A stretch of DNA of 59,233 nucleotides, from NCBI GenBank assembly GCA_021780475.1, contig JAJXYR010000043.1, positions 1 to 59,233 of the forward strand, given 5' to 3'. The translations under genes were made by a program, and so were the position numbers. Below, one piece after another: positions 32,870-42,643 of this stretch (position 1 is the stretch's first letter; each line of letters begins with the position of its first letter). Under the pieces are notes generated by a model that saw only the letters and a program-made list of their open reading frames with translations, ran no database searches and was not told the origin of the DNA. Source of the DNA: Pseudomonadota bacterium. GTDB lineage: Bacteria > Pseudomonadota > Gammaproteobacteria > Steroidobacterales > Steroidobacteraceae.

Positions 32870-35554
32870 ATGAACTCCAAGCTCTCATACGCGATAGCGG
32901 CCATCTTGGGAGGCGCTTCCATGGGCGCCCATGCGGCTGCGCCGGCCACCACGGTCGCCGACGCCAATTCCGACTCCCTGCAGGAGATCACCGTGACGGC
33001 GCAGCGGCGCACGCAAAGCATGCAGGACGTGCCGATCTCGATGCAGGCGTTCACGTCGAAAACGCTGACGCAGCTGAACATCGCGACCTTCGACGACTAT
33101 GTAAAGTATCTGCCCAACGTGACGAGCCAGAACAACGGTCCCGGCCAGAACGAAGTGTTCATGCGCGGCCTGTCCGCCGGCGCACAAGGCACGCAAGGCA
33201 GCGGATCCACGGCATTCTTCCCGAACGTCGCCATTTATCTCGACAACCAGTCCGGCCAGCTGCCGAACCGCAATCTCGACATCTACGCGGCGGACCTGAG
33301 CCGCATCGAAGTCCTCGAAGGTCCTCAGGGCACCTTGTTCGGCGCCGGCGCCGAGGCCGGCGTGATCCGCTACATCACCAACGAGCCGAAGCTCGACGTG
33401 ACCGAGGGCAACGTCACCGCCGGGTACGGCGTGACGGCGCACGGCGACCCGAACACCGATGCGACCCTGGTGCTGAACGTCCCGCTGATTTCCGACACCC
33501 TCGCGGTTCGCGGCGTGATCTACGACGACAGCCGCGGCGGCTACATCGACAACGTGCCGGCGACATTCACGCGCCAGAGCACCGATATCGGCATTCACTA
33601 CGCGAACTACGCCACCGGTTGCTCGGCCGGCGCGCCGGCGTCCGGAGTGTGCCCGGCCGGCTCCACGGTGACCGCTTACGGCGTGCCGCCGAGCGCCGCC
33701 GCGATCAACAACTACAATATTGCGCGGCGCGCGATCAATCCCGTGACCTACAAAGGCATGCGCGTCGAGGCGCTCTACAAGATCAACGACGACTGGAACA
33801 TCCTGCTCACCCAGATGTACCAGAATCTCGATTCGCAGGGCGTGTTCTATCAACAGCCGAATGCCTCGGACGGTCAGGCGCTCGCGCCGCTCCAAGTGAC
33901 GCTGTTCAACCCAAGCTACAACAAGGACAAGTTCGAGAACACGGCCTGGACCGTGAACGGCAAATTCGGCGCGTTGAAGGCGGTCTACACCGGCGGCTAT
34001 CTCGTCCGGCACATGGAACAGACCGGCGACTACACCAATTATTCGCGCGGCGTGTACGCCGATTACTACCAGTGCTACGGCCCGGGTTCGGGCGGCGACG
34101 CCAGCCTGACCTCGACCTGTTACACCCCGAGCGCCACCTGGCACTCGCTCGAGCGCAACGAGCACATGCAGCACGAGTTCCGCGTGAGCACGCCGGACGA
34201 CTGGCGCGCGCGCGGCATCGCGGGCGTCTATTACGAGACCAACAAGGTGTACGACCAGACGCGCTGGGCCTACAAGTCGATTCCGAATTGCACCGCCACC
34301 ACGACGACGGGGTGTCTCTCCGACGTCGGCACCTTCCCCGGATCGAGCGTCGAAAACCCGGGCATACAGACCGACCCGACGTCCTTCTACCAGGACACGC
34401 GGCGCGAAACCAAGCAGCTCGCCTTCTTCGTGTCGGCCGACTACGACATCATCCCGAAGGTGCTGACCGCCACCGTCGGCACGCGCCATTTCCGATTCGA
34501 CAATTCCTCGGGCGGCAGCGTGCTCAGCAGCTTCGGCTGTTTCGAGGCCGGCACGCCCGCCGGCGGATGCCACGATCCGGTCTATTCGTACAATCTGAAC
34601 AATCAGGGCCTCGCGGACACAGAATCCGGCTGGAAGAGCCGCGCGAACCTGACCTGGCACGTCACGCGCGACGCGATGGTGTATTACACCTGGTCGCAGG
34701 GCTTCCGCCCGGGCGGCTTCAACCAGAACGGCGGCACGACCCACATCATGGGGCCCGACGGCAATTATCAGTACATCCTGCCGAAGGCCTATCACTCCGA
34801 CTCCTTGACCAACAACGAGATCGGCTGGAAGACCGAATGGCTGGATCACCGCCTGCAGTGGAACGGCGCGATCTACCGCGAGAACTGGAACGACGTGCAG
34901 ATCGCGTTCTTCGATCCGGGCATCGGCCTAGGCAACATCTACTTCGACACCAACGGCCAGAATTTCGTCGTCAAGGGCCTGGAAACCTCGCTCGTCGCGC
35001 GCGTCACCAAGGGACTCACGCTGCAGGGCGCCGCGTCCTGGAACCAGAGCCGCCAGACGAATTCGCCGGCCCTGGTCGACAACGTGCCGGGCAGCGTGAA
35101 CATCGGCAAGGCGATCACGCAATACTGCCCCGACGGGACACCGGCCTCGTGCACCGCGGTCTCGAATCCATTCGGCCCCATCGGCTCGCCGAGCGCGAAT
35201 TCGCCGCCGATGCAGTTCAGCCTGCGCGCGCGCTACGAGTGGACGATCAGCGATACCAACTGGTTCGTGCAGGCCGGCGCCGTGCACACCTCCCACTCGT
35301 TCACGCAGGCGGGCTCCGCGCAGTCCTTCGCGCAATCCGGGACCATCAGCGGACGGCTGCGCTGGGAAAATCCCGCGTACACGATGTACAACGCCTCGCT
35401 CGGCGTCGCCAAGGATCAGTGGAACGCGAAGCTCACCGTCGAGAACCTCACCAACTCGAACGCCAGCGTGAACACGAACAGCGACCAGTTCATCGTCGCG
35501 CAGACGCCGCTGCGCCCGCGCGTGATCGGCGTGTCGTTCGGCTACAGCTTCTGA
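32870..35554 (+). CDS. TonB-dependent outer-membrane receptor
   Basis: The protein has 894 residues: a signal peptide ending in AHAAAPATT, the TonB-box-like LQEITVTAQRRTQSMQDVP, a plug (IEVLEGPQGTLFGAGAEAGVIRYITNEP) and a large barrel ending SFGYSF. Several Cys pairs lie 10-17 residues apart in presumed surface loops (CSAGAPASGVC, CTATTTTGC, CFEAGTPAGGC), suggesting disulphide-stabilised loops. The C-terminal ~150 residues are closely related to the truncated receptor at 3-482. Its position beside the choline module makes a quaternary amine or a larger conjugate a conceivable substrate, but nothing in the sequence proves it. Confidence 0.92.
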   Translation: MNSKLSYAIAAILGGASMGAHAAAPATTVADANSDSLQEITVTAQRRTQSMQDVPISMQAFTSKTLTQLNIATFDDYVKYLPNVTSQNNGPGQNEVFMRGLSAGAQGTQGSGSTAFFPNVAIYLDNQSGQLPNRNLDIYAADLSRIEVLEGPQGTLFGAGAEAGVIRYITNEPKLDVTEGNVTAGYGVTAHGDPNTDATLVLNVPLISDTLAVRGVIYDDSRGGYIDNVPATFTRQSTDIGIHYANYATGCSAGAPASGVCPAGSTVTAYGVPPSAAAINNYNIARRAINPVTYKGMRVEALYKINDDWNILLTQMYQNLDSQGVFYQQPNASDGQALAPLQVTLFNPSYNKDKFENTAWTVNGKFGALKAVYTGGYLVRHMEQTGDYTNYSRGVYADYYQCYGPGSGGDASLTSTCYTPSATWHSLERNEHMQHEFRVSTPDDWRARGIAGVYYETNKVYDQTRWAYKSIPNCTATTTTGCLSDVGTFPGSSVENPGIQTDPTSFYQDTRRETKQLAFFVSADYDIIPKVLTATVGTRHFRFDNSSGGSVLSSFGCFEAGTPAGGCHDPVYSYNLNNQGLADTESGWKSRANLTWHVTRDAMVYYTWSQGFRPGGFNQNGGTTHIMGPDGNYQYILPKAYHSDSLTNNEIGWKTEWLDHRLQWNGAIYRENWNDVQIAFFDPGIGLGNIYFDTNGQNFVVKGLETSLVARVTKGLTLQGAASWNQSRQTNSPALVDNVPGSVNIGKAITQYCPDGTPASCTAVSNPFGPIGSPSANSPPMQFSLRARYEWTISDTNWFVQAGAVHTSHSFTQAGSAQSFAQSGTISGRLRWENPAYTMYNASLGVAKDQWNAKLTVENLTNSNASVNTNSDQFIVAQTPLRPRVIGVSFGYSF

Positions 35555-35566
35555 GGCCCGGCTGAC

Positions 35567-35594
35567 AAGGCCTCCCGCGCGAGCGGGAGGCCTT
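35567..35594. terminator. Hairpin terminator between convergent genes
   Basis: A perfect 12-bp stem AAGGCCTCCCGC (35567-35578) / GCGGGAGGCCTT (35583-35594) with GCGA loop lies 12 bases after the receptor stop and 15 before the betA stop. The T-run is short on both strands (TT), so it probably serves both genes, less efficiently than a canonical terminator. Confidence 0.75.
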
Positions 35595-35609
35595 TGGGGT
35601 TTCGTCCGT

Positions 35610-37262
35610 TCAGCGCAGCGCGGCGCGACGTGGCGGGGCCTGGGTATGGACGGCCGTCGACGGAGCGAGCATCCCCCGGCCGAGAATGTGGTCGGCCGCC
35701 TTTTCGGCGAGCATGATCGTCGGCGCGTTCAGGTTGCCGGTGGTCACGGACGGCATGATCGAGGAATCGACGACACGCAGCCGCTCGATCCCAATCACCC
35801 GGGTCAGCGGATCCACGACCGCCATCGGATCGCCGGGGTCGCCCATCTTGCACGAACAGGACGGGTGGTACGCGCTCTCGACTTTCGCACGAACGAACTC
35901 GTCGATGGCCGCGTCGCCGACGACGTCCGCGCCCGGCTGAATCTCCCGGCCCCGATACGGATCGAACGCGGCCTGGGCGAAAATCTCCCGGGTCAGCCGC
36001 ACGCAGGCGCGCATCTCCGCCCAGTCGTCCGGGTGGCTGAGATAATTGAACAGGATCTTCGGCTTCTCCAGCGGATTGGTCGAGGTGATGCGCACCCAGC
36101 CGCGGCTCTTCGAGCGCATCGGACCGACATGGGCCTGGAAACCGTGCTCCTTCGCGAGCGTCGACCCGTCGTAGGCGACCGCGAGCGGCAGGAAATGATA
36201 CTGGATGTCCGGATACGGCACGGCCGGGCTGCTGCGGATGAAACCGCAGGATTCGAAATGATTGGTCGCGCCGAGGCCGTCCTTGAACAGCAGCCAGCGG
36301 ATTCCGACCCGCAGTTTGCCGAGCGGCTTGATCGCCGGGTACAGGCTGACCGGCTGCGTGCAGGCCACCTGGAAATAGAACTCCAGGTGATCCTGCAGAT
36401 TCTCGCCGACCCCCGGGAGATCGTGCACGACCGGGATGCCGAGCTCACGCAGCAGCTTCGCCGGTCCGATGCCGGACAGCTGCAACAACTGCGGCGAGTT
36501 GATCGGCCCGCCGGCGAGGATCGTTTCGCGCCGCGCGCGCGCGACGTGCAGCGCATCGCCGCGGCGAAACTCCACGCCCACCGCGCGCCGGCCCTCGAAC
36601 AGGATCCGCGTCGCGAGCGCCTGGGTCATGACGACGAGATTCCTGCGCTTCATCGCCGGCCGCAGGTACGCGTTCGCGGCGCTCGCGCGCCGGCCGTTCG
36701 CGACCGTCATGTCCATGCGCCCGAAGCCTTCCTGTTGCGCGCCGTTGATGTCGTCGGTTCGCGCATAACCGGCCTGTTCGGCCGCCGCGAGCCAGGCCGC
36801 GTGCAGCGGATTCTTCAAGGAGCCGTAGCGCGTTCCGAGCGGTCCGCGATCGCCGCGATAGGCATCGCCGCCGTCGGCGCGCGTCTCCGCACGCTTGAAA
36901 TACGGCAGGACGTCGGCGTAGCTCCATCCGGCCGCGCCCTCCTCCTCCCAGCGCTCGAAGTCCTGCGGATTGCCGCGCACGTAGACGAGGCCGTTGATCG
37001 ACGAGGAGCCGCCGAGGACCTTGCCGCGGGGCGTGTGCATGATCCGCCCGCCGAGGTGCGGCTCCGGCTCCGTGTGATAGAACCAGTTGTACTTGGGCAT
37101 GTTCATCGGAATCGACAAGGCCGAGGGCATCTGGATGAACACCGAGCGGTCCGATCCGCCGTACTCCAGCACCAGCACGCTCGCGCCGCCGTCGGCGGTC
37201 AGCCGGTCCGCGAGCACGCAACCGGCCGAGCCCGCGCCGACGATCACATAATCGAATTCCAT
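35610..37262 (-). CDS. betA: Choline dehydrogenase (GMC oxidoreductase)
   Basis: The protein has 550 residues. MEFDYVIVGAGSAGCVLADRL starts at the FAD motif. GMC signatures follow: HTPRGKVLGGSSSINGLVYVRG and GGPINSPQLLQLSGIG. The C-terminal SAYHPSCSCKMG carries the active-site His, and GNLNAPTIMLAEKAAD the second. In the BetA family it oxidises choline to betaine aldehyde. Its place 22 bases after the BetI-BetB fusion matches the usual betIBA order. An in-frame ATG at 37325 would lie inside the upstream gene and is rejected. A Pro/Ala/Arg tail follows the domain. Confidence 0.92.
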   Translation of the reverse strand: MEFDYVIVGAGSAGCVLADRLTADGGASVLVLEYGGSDRSVFIQMPSALSIPMNMPKYNWFYHTEPEPHLGGRIMHTPRGKVLGGSSSINGLVYVRGNPQDFERWEEEGAAGWSYADVLPYFKRAETRADGGDAYRGDRGPLGTRYGSLKNPLHAAWLAAAEQAGYARTDDINGAQQEGFGRMDMTVANGRRASAANAYLRPAMKRRNLVVMTQALATRILFEGRRAVGVEFRRGDALHVARARRETILAGGPINSPQLLQLSGIGPAKLLRELGIPVVHDLPGVGENLQDHLEFYFQVACTQPVSLYPAIKPLGKLRVGIRWLLFKDGLGATNHFESCGFIRSSPAVPYPDIQYHFLPLAVAYDGSTLAKEHGFQAHVGPMRSKSRGWVRITSTNPLEKPKILFNYLSHPDDWAEMRACVRLTREIFAQAAFDPYRGREIQPGADVVGDAAIDEFVRAKVESAYHPSCSCKMGDPGDPMAVVDPLTRVIGIERLRVVDSSIMPSVTTGNLNAPTIMLAEKAADHILGRGMLAPSTAVHTQAPPRRAALR

Positions 37263-37284
37263 CTCGGTCACACCCTGCACTCCA

Positions 37285-39384
37285 TCAGTAAGGCGCGTCC
37301 ACGTCGCCCATCGCGACATAGACACTCTTCAATTGCGTGTAATGCTCGATCGCCGCGCGGCCGTTCTCGCGCCCGATCCCGGACAACTTGTAGCCGCCGA
37401 ACGGCAATTCGATCGGCGTGACGTTGTAATGATTGATCCAGCAGGTGCCGGCCTGCAGGCGCGCGATCACCCGGTGGGCGCGCGTCAGGTCGTTCGTGAA
37501 GACGCCGGCCGCGAGGCCGAATTCGGTGGCGTTGGCGCGGGCGATCACGTCCTCCTCGTCCTCGAAATCCAGGATGGACATCACCGGACCGAAGATCTCC
37601 TCGCGCACGATCGCCATGTCGTCGTGGCATCCGTCGAATACCGTGGGTGCGACGAAAAAGCCGTTCGCGAGATCTCCGTCGGTCACGCGGCCGCCGCCGG
37701 TGATCACGCGCGCACCCTCGGCGCGGCCGCGGGCGATGTAGCCCAGGACCTTGTTCAAGTGCGCTTCACTGGTGAGCGGGCCGATCTGGGTGGCTGGATC
37801 CAGCGGATCGCCGATGCGCATGGCCGCGACGCGCGCGGCCAGGCGTTCGAGGAACGCCGCCTTGATGGACCGATGCACGAAAACCCGGGTCGCGTTCGAA
37901 CAAACCTGGCCGGTCGAATAAAAGTTCGCGAGCAGCGCTCCGCCGACCGCATTGTCCAACTTGGCGTCGTCGAAGACGATCAGCGGCGACTTGCCGCCGA
38001 GTTCCAACGTCACGTACTTCAGTGTCTGCGCCGCATCGCTCATGACGGCCTTTCCCGTCCCCACTTCGCCAGTGAGGGAGACCTTGCGGATTCTGGGGTG
38101 GCGCGTCAGCAGGCGGCCCGTGTCCGCGAACCCTTGCACCACTTGAAAGACCCCGCGCGGCACACCGGCCTCGAGAAAGATCTCCTGGAGCTTGACCGCG
38201 CTCAAGGGCGTGATCTCCGCGGGCTTGAATATCATTGCGTTGCCGCAGGCGAGGGCCGGCGCCGCCTTCCAGCAGGCGATCTGCAGCGGATAATTCCACG
38301 CGCCGATGCCGGCGACGACTCCGAGAGGCTCGCGCCGCGTATAGCCGAAGGCCTGCGGCCCGAGATCGATGTGCTCGCCGGCGAGGCTTTGCGCGAGGGC
38401 GGCGAAATACTCGATGCATTCCGCGCCCGAGATGACGTCGACGACGCGGGTCTCCTGGATCGGCTTGCCCGTGTCGCGGGTTTCCAGTTCCGCGAGTTCA
38501 TCATTGCGCTCGCGCAGCAATGCCGCCGCGCGCCGCAGCACGCGCGCCCGCTGCGCACCGGGCCAGGATGCCCATTCCGTCTGGCCGCGCGTCGCGGCCG
38601 CAACGGCGGCCTCGATTTCATCGACGCCGGCAACGGTCAGGTACTCGAGCACGGCGCCGGTCGTCGGATTGACCGTCGCGAAGCGTTCACCGGCCGCCGG
38701 CGCGGCGGTCGGCGCACCGGACAAAGCCACGCGCGGCGCCGCGTCCGCGGTGGTCGTGTTGTCCCGCAGGCGGCCATCGACGAAGGCGGTGAGCAGTGCC
38801 CGGGCCCCTTCGCTGTCGGCCTCGCGCCATTCGGACAAGGCCGCACGCAGCCAGACGCCGTCGATCATCGCCGCGATCATCGACGCGATGCTGTGGGCCT
38901 GCGCGGGGGGCACTAATTTCGCGAGCGACAGACGCAGCGTCGACAAGGTGCGCCGCTGATACACGGATTGGACCCGGTACAAACCCTTGAGCTGCAAGGC
39001 CTGTCCCCAGAAGGCCAGCCAGGCCGTTCCGGTGCGCCGGTCGAACTCCTGCGGTGCAAGATTCGCGTCGATCACCGCCTGAATGCGGCCGCGCGGCGTG
39101 TGCGCCAGGCGCAGTCGCGCACGCACCAGGTCACCGACGCGGCGGGCGAGCGAGCGGAACGCCGCGACGAGCAGACCATCCTTGTCGCCGAAATAGTGCG
39201 CGACCAGCCCGGGTGAGACGTTCGCGCGCGCCGCGATTTGCGCAAGGGTCGTGCCAGTGAATCCGACTTCCGCTAGGCTGTCGATCGTGACGTCGATCAG
39301 CTGGCGCCGGCGCATGTCTTCGACCGGTTCGCGCGATTTATCGTTGCGTGGTGTTGAGTGAGTATTCAATTTTACGGTCCTCAT
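37285..39384 (-). CDS. betIB: BetI-BetB fusion: TetR-type choline repressor joined to betaine-aldehyde dehydrogenase
   Basis: One uninterrupted frame of 699 residues. Residues ~24-205 match full-length BetI ([17 protein letters not shown]...[28 protein letters not shown], then [10 protein letters not shown] and [14 protein letters not shown]). A linker rich in Ala/Thr/Pro (~206-231) leads to BetB from [13 protein letters not shown] (~231) to the C terminus. Catalytic residues are Asn364 (GAWNYPLQ), Glu461 (LELGGKSP) and Cys495 ([10 protein letters not shown]). BetB's first ~15 residues, before the FETINP-like strand, are missing. BetI normally represses the bet genes until choline is present; BetB makes glycine betaine with NAD. 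In relatives betI and betB are separate adjacent genes. Both halves appear intact, so a bifunctional enzyme-repressor is plausible. The start ATG 39384 has a weak ribosome site. Confidence 0.9.
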   Translation of the reverse strand: MRTVKLNTHSTPRNDKSREPVEDMRRRQLIDVTIDSLAEVGFTGTTLAQIAARANVSPGLVAHYFGDKDGLLVAAFRSLARRVGDLVRARLRLAHTPRGRIQAVIDANLAPQEFDRRTGTAWLAFWGQALQLKGLYRVQSVYQRRTLSTLRLSLAKLVPPAQAHSIASMIAAMIDGVWLRAALSEWREADSEGARALLTAFVDGRLRDNTTTADAAPRVALSGAPTAAPAAGERFATVNPTTGAVLEYLTVAGVDEIEAAVAAATRGQTEWASWPGAQRARVLRRAAALLRERNDELAELETRDTGKPIQETRVVDVISGAECIEYFAALAQSLAGEHIDLGPQAFGYTRREPLGVVAGIGAWNYPLQIACWKAAPALACGNAMIFKPAEITPLSAVKLQEIFLEAGVPRGVFQVVQGFADTGRLLTRHPRIRKVSLTGEVGTGKAVMSDAAQTLKYVTLELGGKSPLIVFDDAKLDNAVGGALLANFYSTGQVCSNATRVFVHRSIKAAFLERLAARVAAMRIGDPLDPATQIGPLTSEAHLNKVLGYIARGRAEGARVITGGGRVTDGDLANGFFVAPTVFDGCHDDMAIVREEIFGPVMSILDFEDEEDVIARANATEFGLAAGVFTNDLTRAHRVIARLQAGTCWINHYNVTPIELPFGGYKLSGIGRENGRAAIEHYTQLKSVYVAMGDVDAPY

Positions 39385-39452
39385 GGGCGGCGACGAGGCC
39401 CCCTATGGACGCCCGGCGGAATTGCGCCTAAGATCGGCCGTCACAAAATTCT

Positions 39453-39471
39453 ATTAGCTTTATCAACTAAT
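39453..39471. promoter_or_regulatory. Candidate BetI-type operator
   Basis: Inverted repeat ATTAG (39453-39457), nine bases, CTAAT (39467-39471), in the 100-base divergent gap between the BetI-BetB gene and the choline transporter. The AT-rich context and symmetry suit a TetR dimer. It is close to the transporter start, so it could repress both directions. No experiment supports it. Confidence 0.45.
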
Positions 39472-39484
39472 TAGGGAATCTTGG

Positions 39485-41392
39485 GTGAGCGCAGACCAGA
39501 TCACGTTAAACGCTTATTCAAACTGGCGCATCAAGGTGCCATCATGCCGCTCTCACGGCCGCCGGGTCAAGCCCCGCACGCGTCGGTTCGAGCGCTTCGC
39601 CATCGCATTCGCCGCGCTGTTTTCCTTGGCGCTCGCGAGCGTGGCGCAGGCCGTCGTCGACCCGCCGTCGTGCCGCACGGTGCGTTTCTCCGACGTCGGT
39701 TGGACCGACGTCACCTCGACGACCGCGATCGCGAGCGAACTGCTGTCCCGCCTCGGCTACACGCCGACCGTCACGGTCCTGTCGGTTCCGGTTACGTTCG
39801 CCTCCTTGCGCAACAAGGACCTCGACGTGTTCCTCGGGAACTGGATGCCGACCCAGGAAGCCGACCGGCATCAATACGTCGCCGACGGATCCGTGGTGGT
39901 TCTGCGGCCGAACCTCACGGGGGCCAAATACACGCTCGCGGTGCCCGCCTACACCTACGACGCGGGCTTGCGCAGCTTCGCGGACATCGAACGTTTCGGC
40001 GCGCAGCTCAATCACGTCATTTACGGGATCGAACCCGGCAACGACGGCAACCGCACCATCCTGAAAATGCTGAAGCAAAATCTGTTCGGCCTCGGCAACT
40101 TCCAATTGGTCGAGTCCTCCGAGCAGGGCATGCTGTCCCAGGTCGCCCGCGCGTTTCAGGCGAAACAGCCGATCGTCTTCCTCGCGTGGGAACCGCATCC
40201 GATGAACATGCGCTTCGACCTGCGCTATCTGAACGGCGGCGACGCGGTCTTCGGGCCGAACTTCGGCGGTGCGACGGTCTACACCGTCACGCGCGCGGGC
40301 TATGCAGCCCAATGCCCGAATGTCGGCCATCTGCTCGAAAATCTCCAATTCACGCTGCGCGGCGAGAATCAGATGATGGATGCGATATTGGACCGGCACA
40401 TGCAGCCGCGCGCGGCGGCCGCGGCCTGGCTGAAAGCCCATCCCCGGGCCGTGTCGGCCTGGCTCGCGGGCGTTTACACCGTCGACGGCAAGCCGGCGAC
40501 GGACGCGCTGGCGGACGCACCCCGGCGGCTCGGTCCGCGCGGCATCGAGCAGTGGATCACGAGCCACAAGATTCCGGTAGGCGACATGATGGCGGTCGCG
40601 ATCGACGCCACCAAAAAGCACGGCACGCTGTTCTTCGACGGCGTATCCACGGTGATCTCCTCCACGGTCAACGATCTAACCCGCCTGCTCGAGGTCGTGC
40701 CGGCGCTGGTGTTCATCGTCGGCGCGACGCTGCTGTCCTATGCGCTGCGCCGTTCCTGGGGCATCGCCGCCTTCGTCGGCATCGCCTTGTTGTTCATCTT
40801 GAATCAAGGCTATTGGATCGCGACGATGGAGACGCTGTCGCTCGTGATCGTTGCGACGCTGCTGTCGACGGCGATCGGCGTGCCGCTGGGAATCGCCGCC
40901 GCCCACCGGCCGAGGCTGTTCGCGGCGCTGCGGCCGGTGCTCGACCTGATGCAGACCTTGCCGACCTTCGTGTACCTGATTCCGACGCTGGTGCTGTTCG
41001 GACTCGGTGTGGTGCCGGGATTGATCTCCACGGTGATCTTCGCGCTGCCCGCGCCGATCCGCCTCACCCACCTCGGCGTCTCGTCCGTGCCCAGGCCCTT
41101 GATCGAGGCCGGCGAGGCCTTCGGGGCGACGCCGATGCAGCTGCTGTGGAAAATCGAGCTGCCGAGCGCGGCGCCGACGATCATCGCCGGTGTCACCCAA
41201 TGCATCATGCTCAGCCTGTCGATGGTGGTGATCGCGGCGCTCGTCGGCGCGGGCGGGCTCGGCGTGCCGGTCGTACGCGCGTTGAACACGGTCCAGGTTG
41301 GCATGGGATTCGAGGCGGGCTTCACCATCGTGCTGCTCGCGATCATCCTCGACCGCGTCAGCCGTCCCAAGGAACCGGGAGCGCCGCGATGA
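39485..41392 (+). CDS. Choline/betaine ABC transporter: binding protein fused to permease
   Basis: The protein has 635 residues from GTG, with AGGGA seven bases upstream. A long basic N-terminal region precedes a signal/anchor helix (FAIAFAALFSLALASVAQA, ~36-55). Residues ~60-350 are a ChoX/ProX-like binding domain with likely aromatic-cage residues (VGWTDVT, FLGNWMP, LAVPAYTYD, LAWEPHPMN). Residues ~385-625 are a ProW/ChoW-type permease of five or six helices with the cytoplasmic EAGEAFGATPMQLLWKIELPSA (EAA loop). In the usual choline system these are two genes. Fusions such as OpuA place the binding domain after the permease; here it comes first. Divergent from betIB and followed by its ATPase with ATGA overlap. 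Confidence 0.88.
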   Translation: MSADQITLNAYSNWRIKVPSCRSHGRRVKPRTRRFERFAIAFAALFSLALASVAQAVVDPPSCRTVRFSDVGWTDVTSTTAIASELLSRLGYTPTVTVLSVPVTFASLRNKDLDVFLGNWMPTQEADRHQYVADGSVVVLRPNLTGAKYTLAVPAYTYDAGLRSFADIERFGAQLNHVIYGIEPGNDGNRTILKMLKQNLFGLGNFQLVESSEQGMLSQVARAFQAKQPIVFLAWEPHPMNMRFDLRYLNGGDAVFGPNFGGATVYTVTRAGYAAQCPNVGHLLENLQFTLRGENQMMDAILDRHMQPRAAAAAWLKAHPRAVSAWLAGVYTVDGKPATDALADAPRRLGPRGIEQWITSHKIPVGDMMAVAIDATKKHGTLFFDGVSTVISSTVNDLTRLLEVVPALVFIVGATLLSYALRRSWGIAAFVGIALLFILNQGYWIATMETLSLVIVATLLSTAIGVPLGIAAAHRPRLFAALRPVLDLMQTLPTFVYLIPTLVLFGLGVVPGLISTVIFALPAPIRLTHLGVSSVPRPLIEAGEAFGATPMQLLWKIELPSAAPTIIAGVTQCIMLSLSMVVIAALVGAGGLGVPVVRALNTVQVGMGFEAGFTIVLLAIILDRVSRPKEPGAPR

Positions 41393-42609
41393 GCACCGCG
41401 ATCGAATTCAAGTCCGTCGACATCCTGTTCTCCCGCGGCGAGGGACGCGACGGCCGCAAGTCGATCCGTGAGGCGCTCGCGCTCCTCGACTCGGGCGGCA
41501 CCCGCGCGCAGATCGCCGACAAGTTCGGGGTCGTGGTCGGCGTCGCGGGCGCGAGCCTCGCCGTCGAGAGCGGCGAGATATCGGTCCTCATGGGGCTCTC
41601 CGGGTCAGGCAAATCGACGCTGTTGCGCGCTGCGAACGGGTTGAACCGGGTCACCCGCGGATCGGTGCTGGTACACGCCGGCGATGCGCCGATCGACGTC
41701 GCGAACTGCGATGCGCTGCGGCTGCGCGGCCTGCGGCGGGCACGGATCGCGATGGTGTTCCAGCAATTCGGCCTGCTGCCCTGGCGCACCGTCCGCGACA
41801 ATGTCGGTTTCGGCCTCGAGCTGCGGGGCGAGCGGCCGGCGGCGCGGCGCAGGATCGTCGACGAGAAGCTCGAACTCGTCGGTCTGTCGCAGTGGGCCGA
41901 ACGGCATGTCTCCGAATTGTCTGGCGGCATGCAGCAGCGCGTGGGACTCGCGCGCGCGTTCGCCACAGAGGCCGACATCCTCCTGATGGACGAACCGTTC
42001 TCCGCGCTCGACCCCTTGATCCGCGGGAAGCTGCAGGATGAACTTCTCGAGCTGCAGTCGCGCGTGAAAAAGACGATCCTGTTCGTGAGTCACGATCTAG
42101 ACGAGGCGCTGCGTCTCGGCGATCGGATCACGATCATGCAAAACGGCCGCATCGTGCAGACCGGCACCGCGCTCGACATCGTCATGGCTCCGGCGGACGA
42201 CTACGTCGCCGAGTTCGTGCAGCACATGAACCCGCTGGACGTGCTGACGGGCGGGATGATCATGCGCGCGCGCGCCGATTTCGAGGGCGACGGCGACGGA
42301 CTGTGGCTCGACGCCGGCCGCCGCTACCGGCTCCGTCTCGACGCGGCGGACCGGGCGCTCGCGCTGCAGGCGGATGCGCGTCCGCTCGAACTGGTGACCG
42401 TGCCGGCCGAGGGCGTGATGCCCGCCGGAGCGGGCGGTGCGCCGCTCGCCCCGGCCTCGCTGTCGCTGCACGAGATCATCCGCCTGCGCAAGTTGTCCGG
42501 CCATCCCGTGCTGCTCGAGGCGGAGGGGCGCGTGATCGGCGTCTGCGGCGATGCCGAGATCATCACGGCATTGGCCGCGGCGGGCCGGGACAACAGGACC
42601 CCGCGCTAG
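41389..42609 (+). CDS. Choline/betaine ABC transporter ATP-binding protein
   Basis: The protein has 406 residues. The ProV/ChoV-type N terminus (EALALLDSGGTRAQIADKFG) precedes Walker A GLSGSGKST, Q-loop FQQFGLLPW, signature ELSGGMQQRVGLARAF and Walker B ILLMDEPFSALD. The C-terminal ~130 residues are in the position of CBS domains of quaternary-amine transporters but look diverged. It energises the fused binding-protein/permease. Start fixed by ATGA overlap. Confidence 0.92.
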   Translation: MSTAIEFKSVDILFSRGEGRDGRKSIREALALLDSGGTRAQIADKFGVVVGVAGASLAVESGEISVLMGLSGSGKSTLLRAANGLNRVTRGSVLVHAGDAPIDVANCDALRLRGLRRARIAMVFQQFGLLPWRTVRDNVGFGLELRGERPAARRRIVDEKLELVGLSQWAERHVSELSGGMQQRVGLARAFATEADILLMDEPFSALDPLIRGKLQDELLELQSRVKKTILFVSHDLDEALRLGDRITIMQNGRIVQTGTALDIVMAPADDYVAEFVQHMNPLDVLTGGMIMRARADFEGDGDGLWLDAGRRYRLRLDAADRALALQADARPLELVTVPAEGVMPAGAGGAPLAPASLSLHEIIRLRKLSGHPVLLEAEGRVIGVCGDAEIITALAAAGRDNRTPR

Positions 42610-42643
42610 CCGCCGCGGCGGCCCGCCCGACGTCTGGCGTATT

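Noticed and set aside
37285-39384. BetI-BetB fusion as two genes joined by a sequencing error
   Set aside because: Both domains are in the same frame with a plausible flexible linker and no sign of a degraded BetI tail, so a real fusion is the simpler reading. It still needs read-level confirmation.
39481-41388. An upstream extension of the transporter ATPase frame through the binding-protein/permease gene, giving a 1042-codon frame
   Set aside because: The extension is Arg-rich nonsense. The ATPase begins at ATG 41389 with ATGA coupling, and the other frame encodes the SBP-permease with clear motifs.
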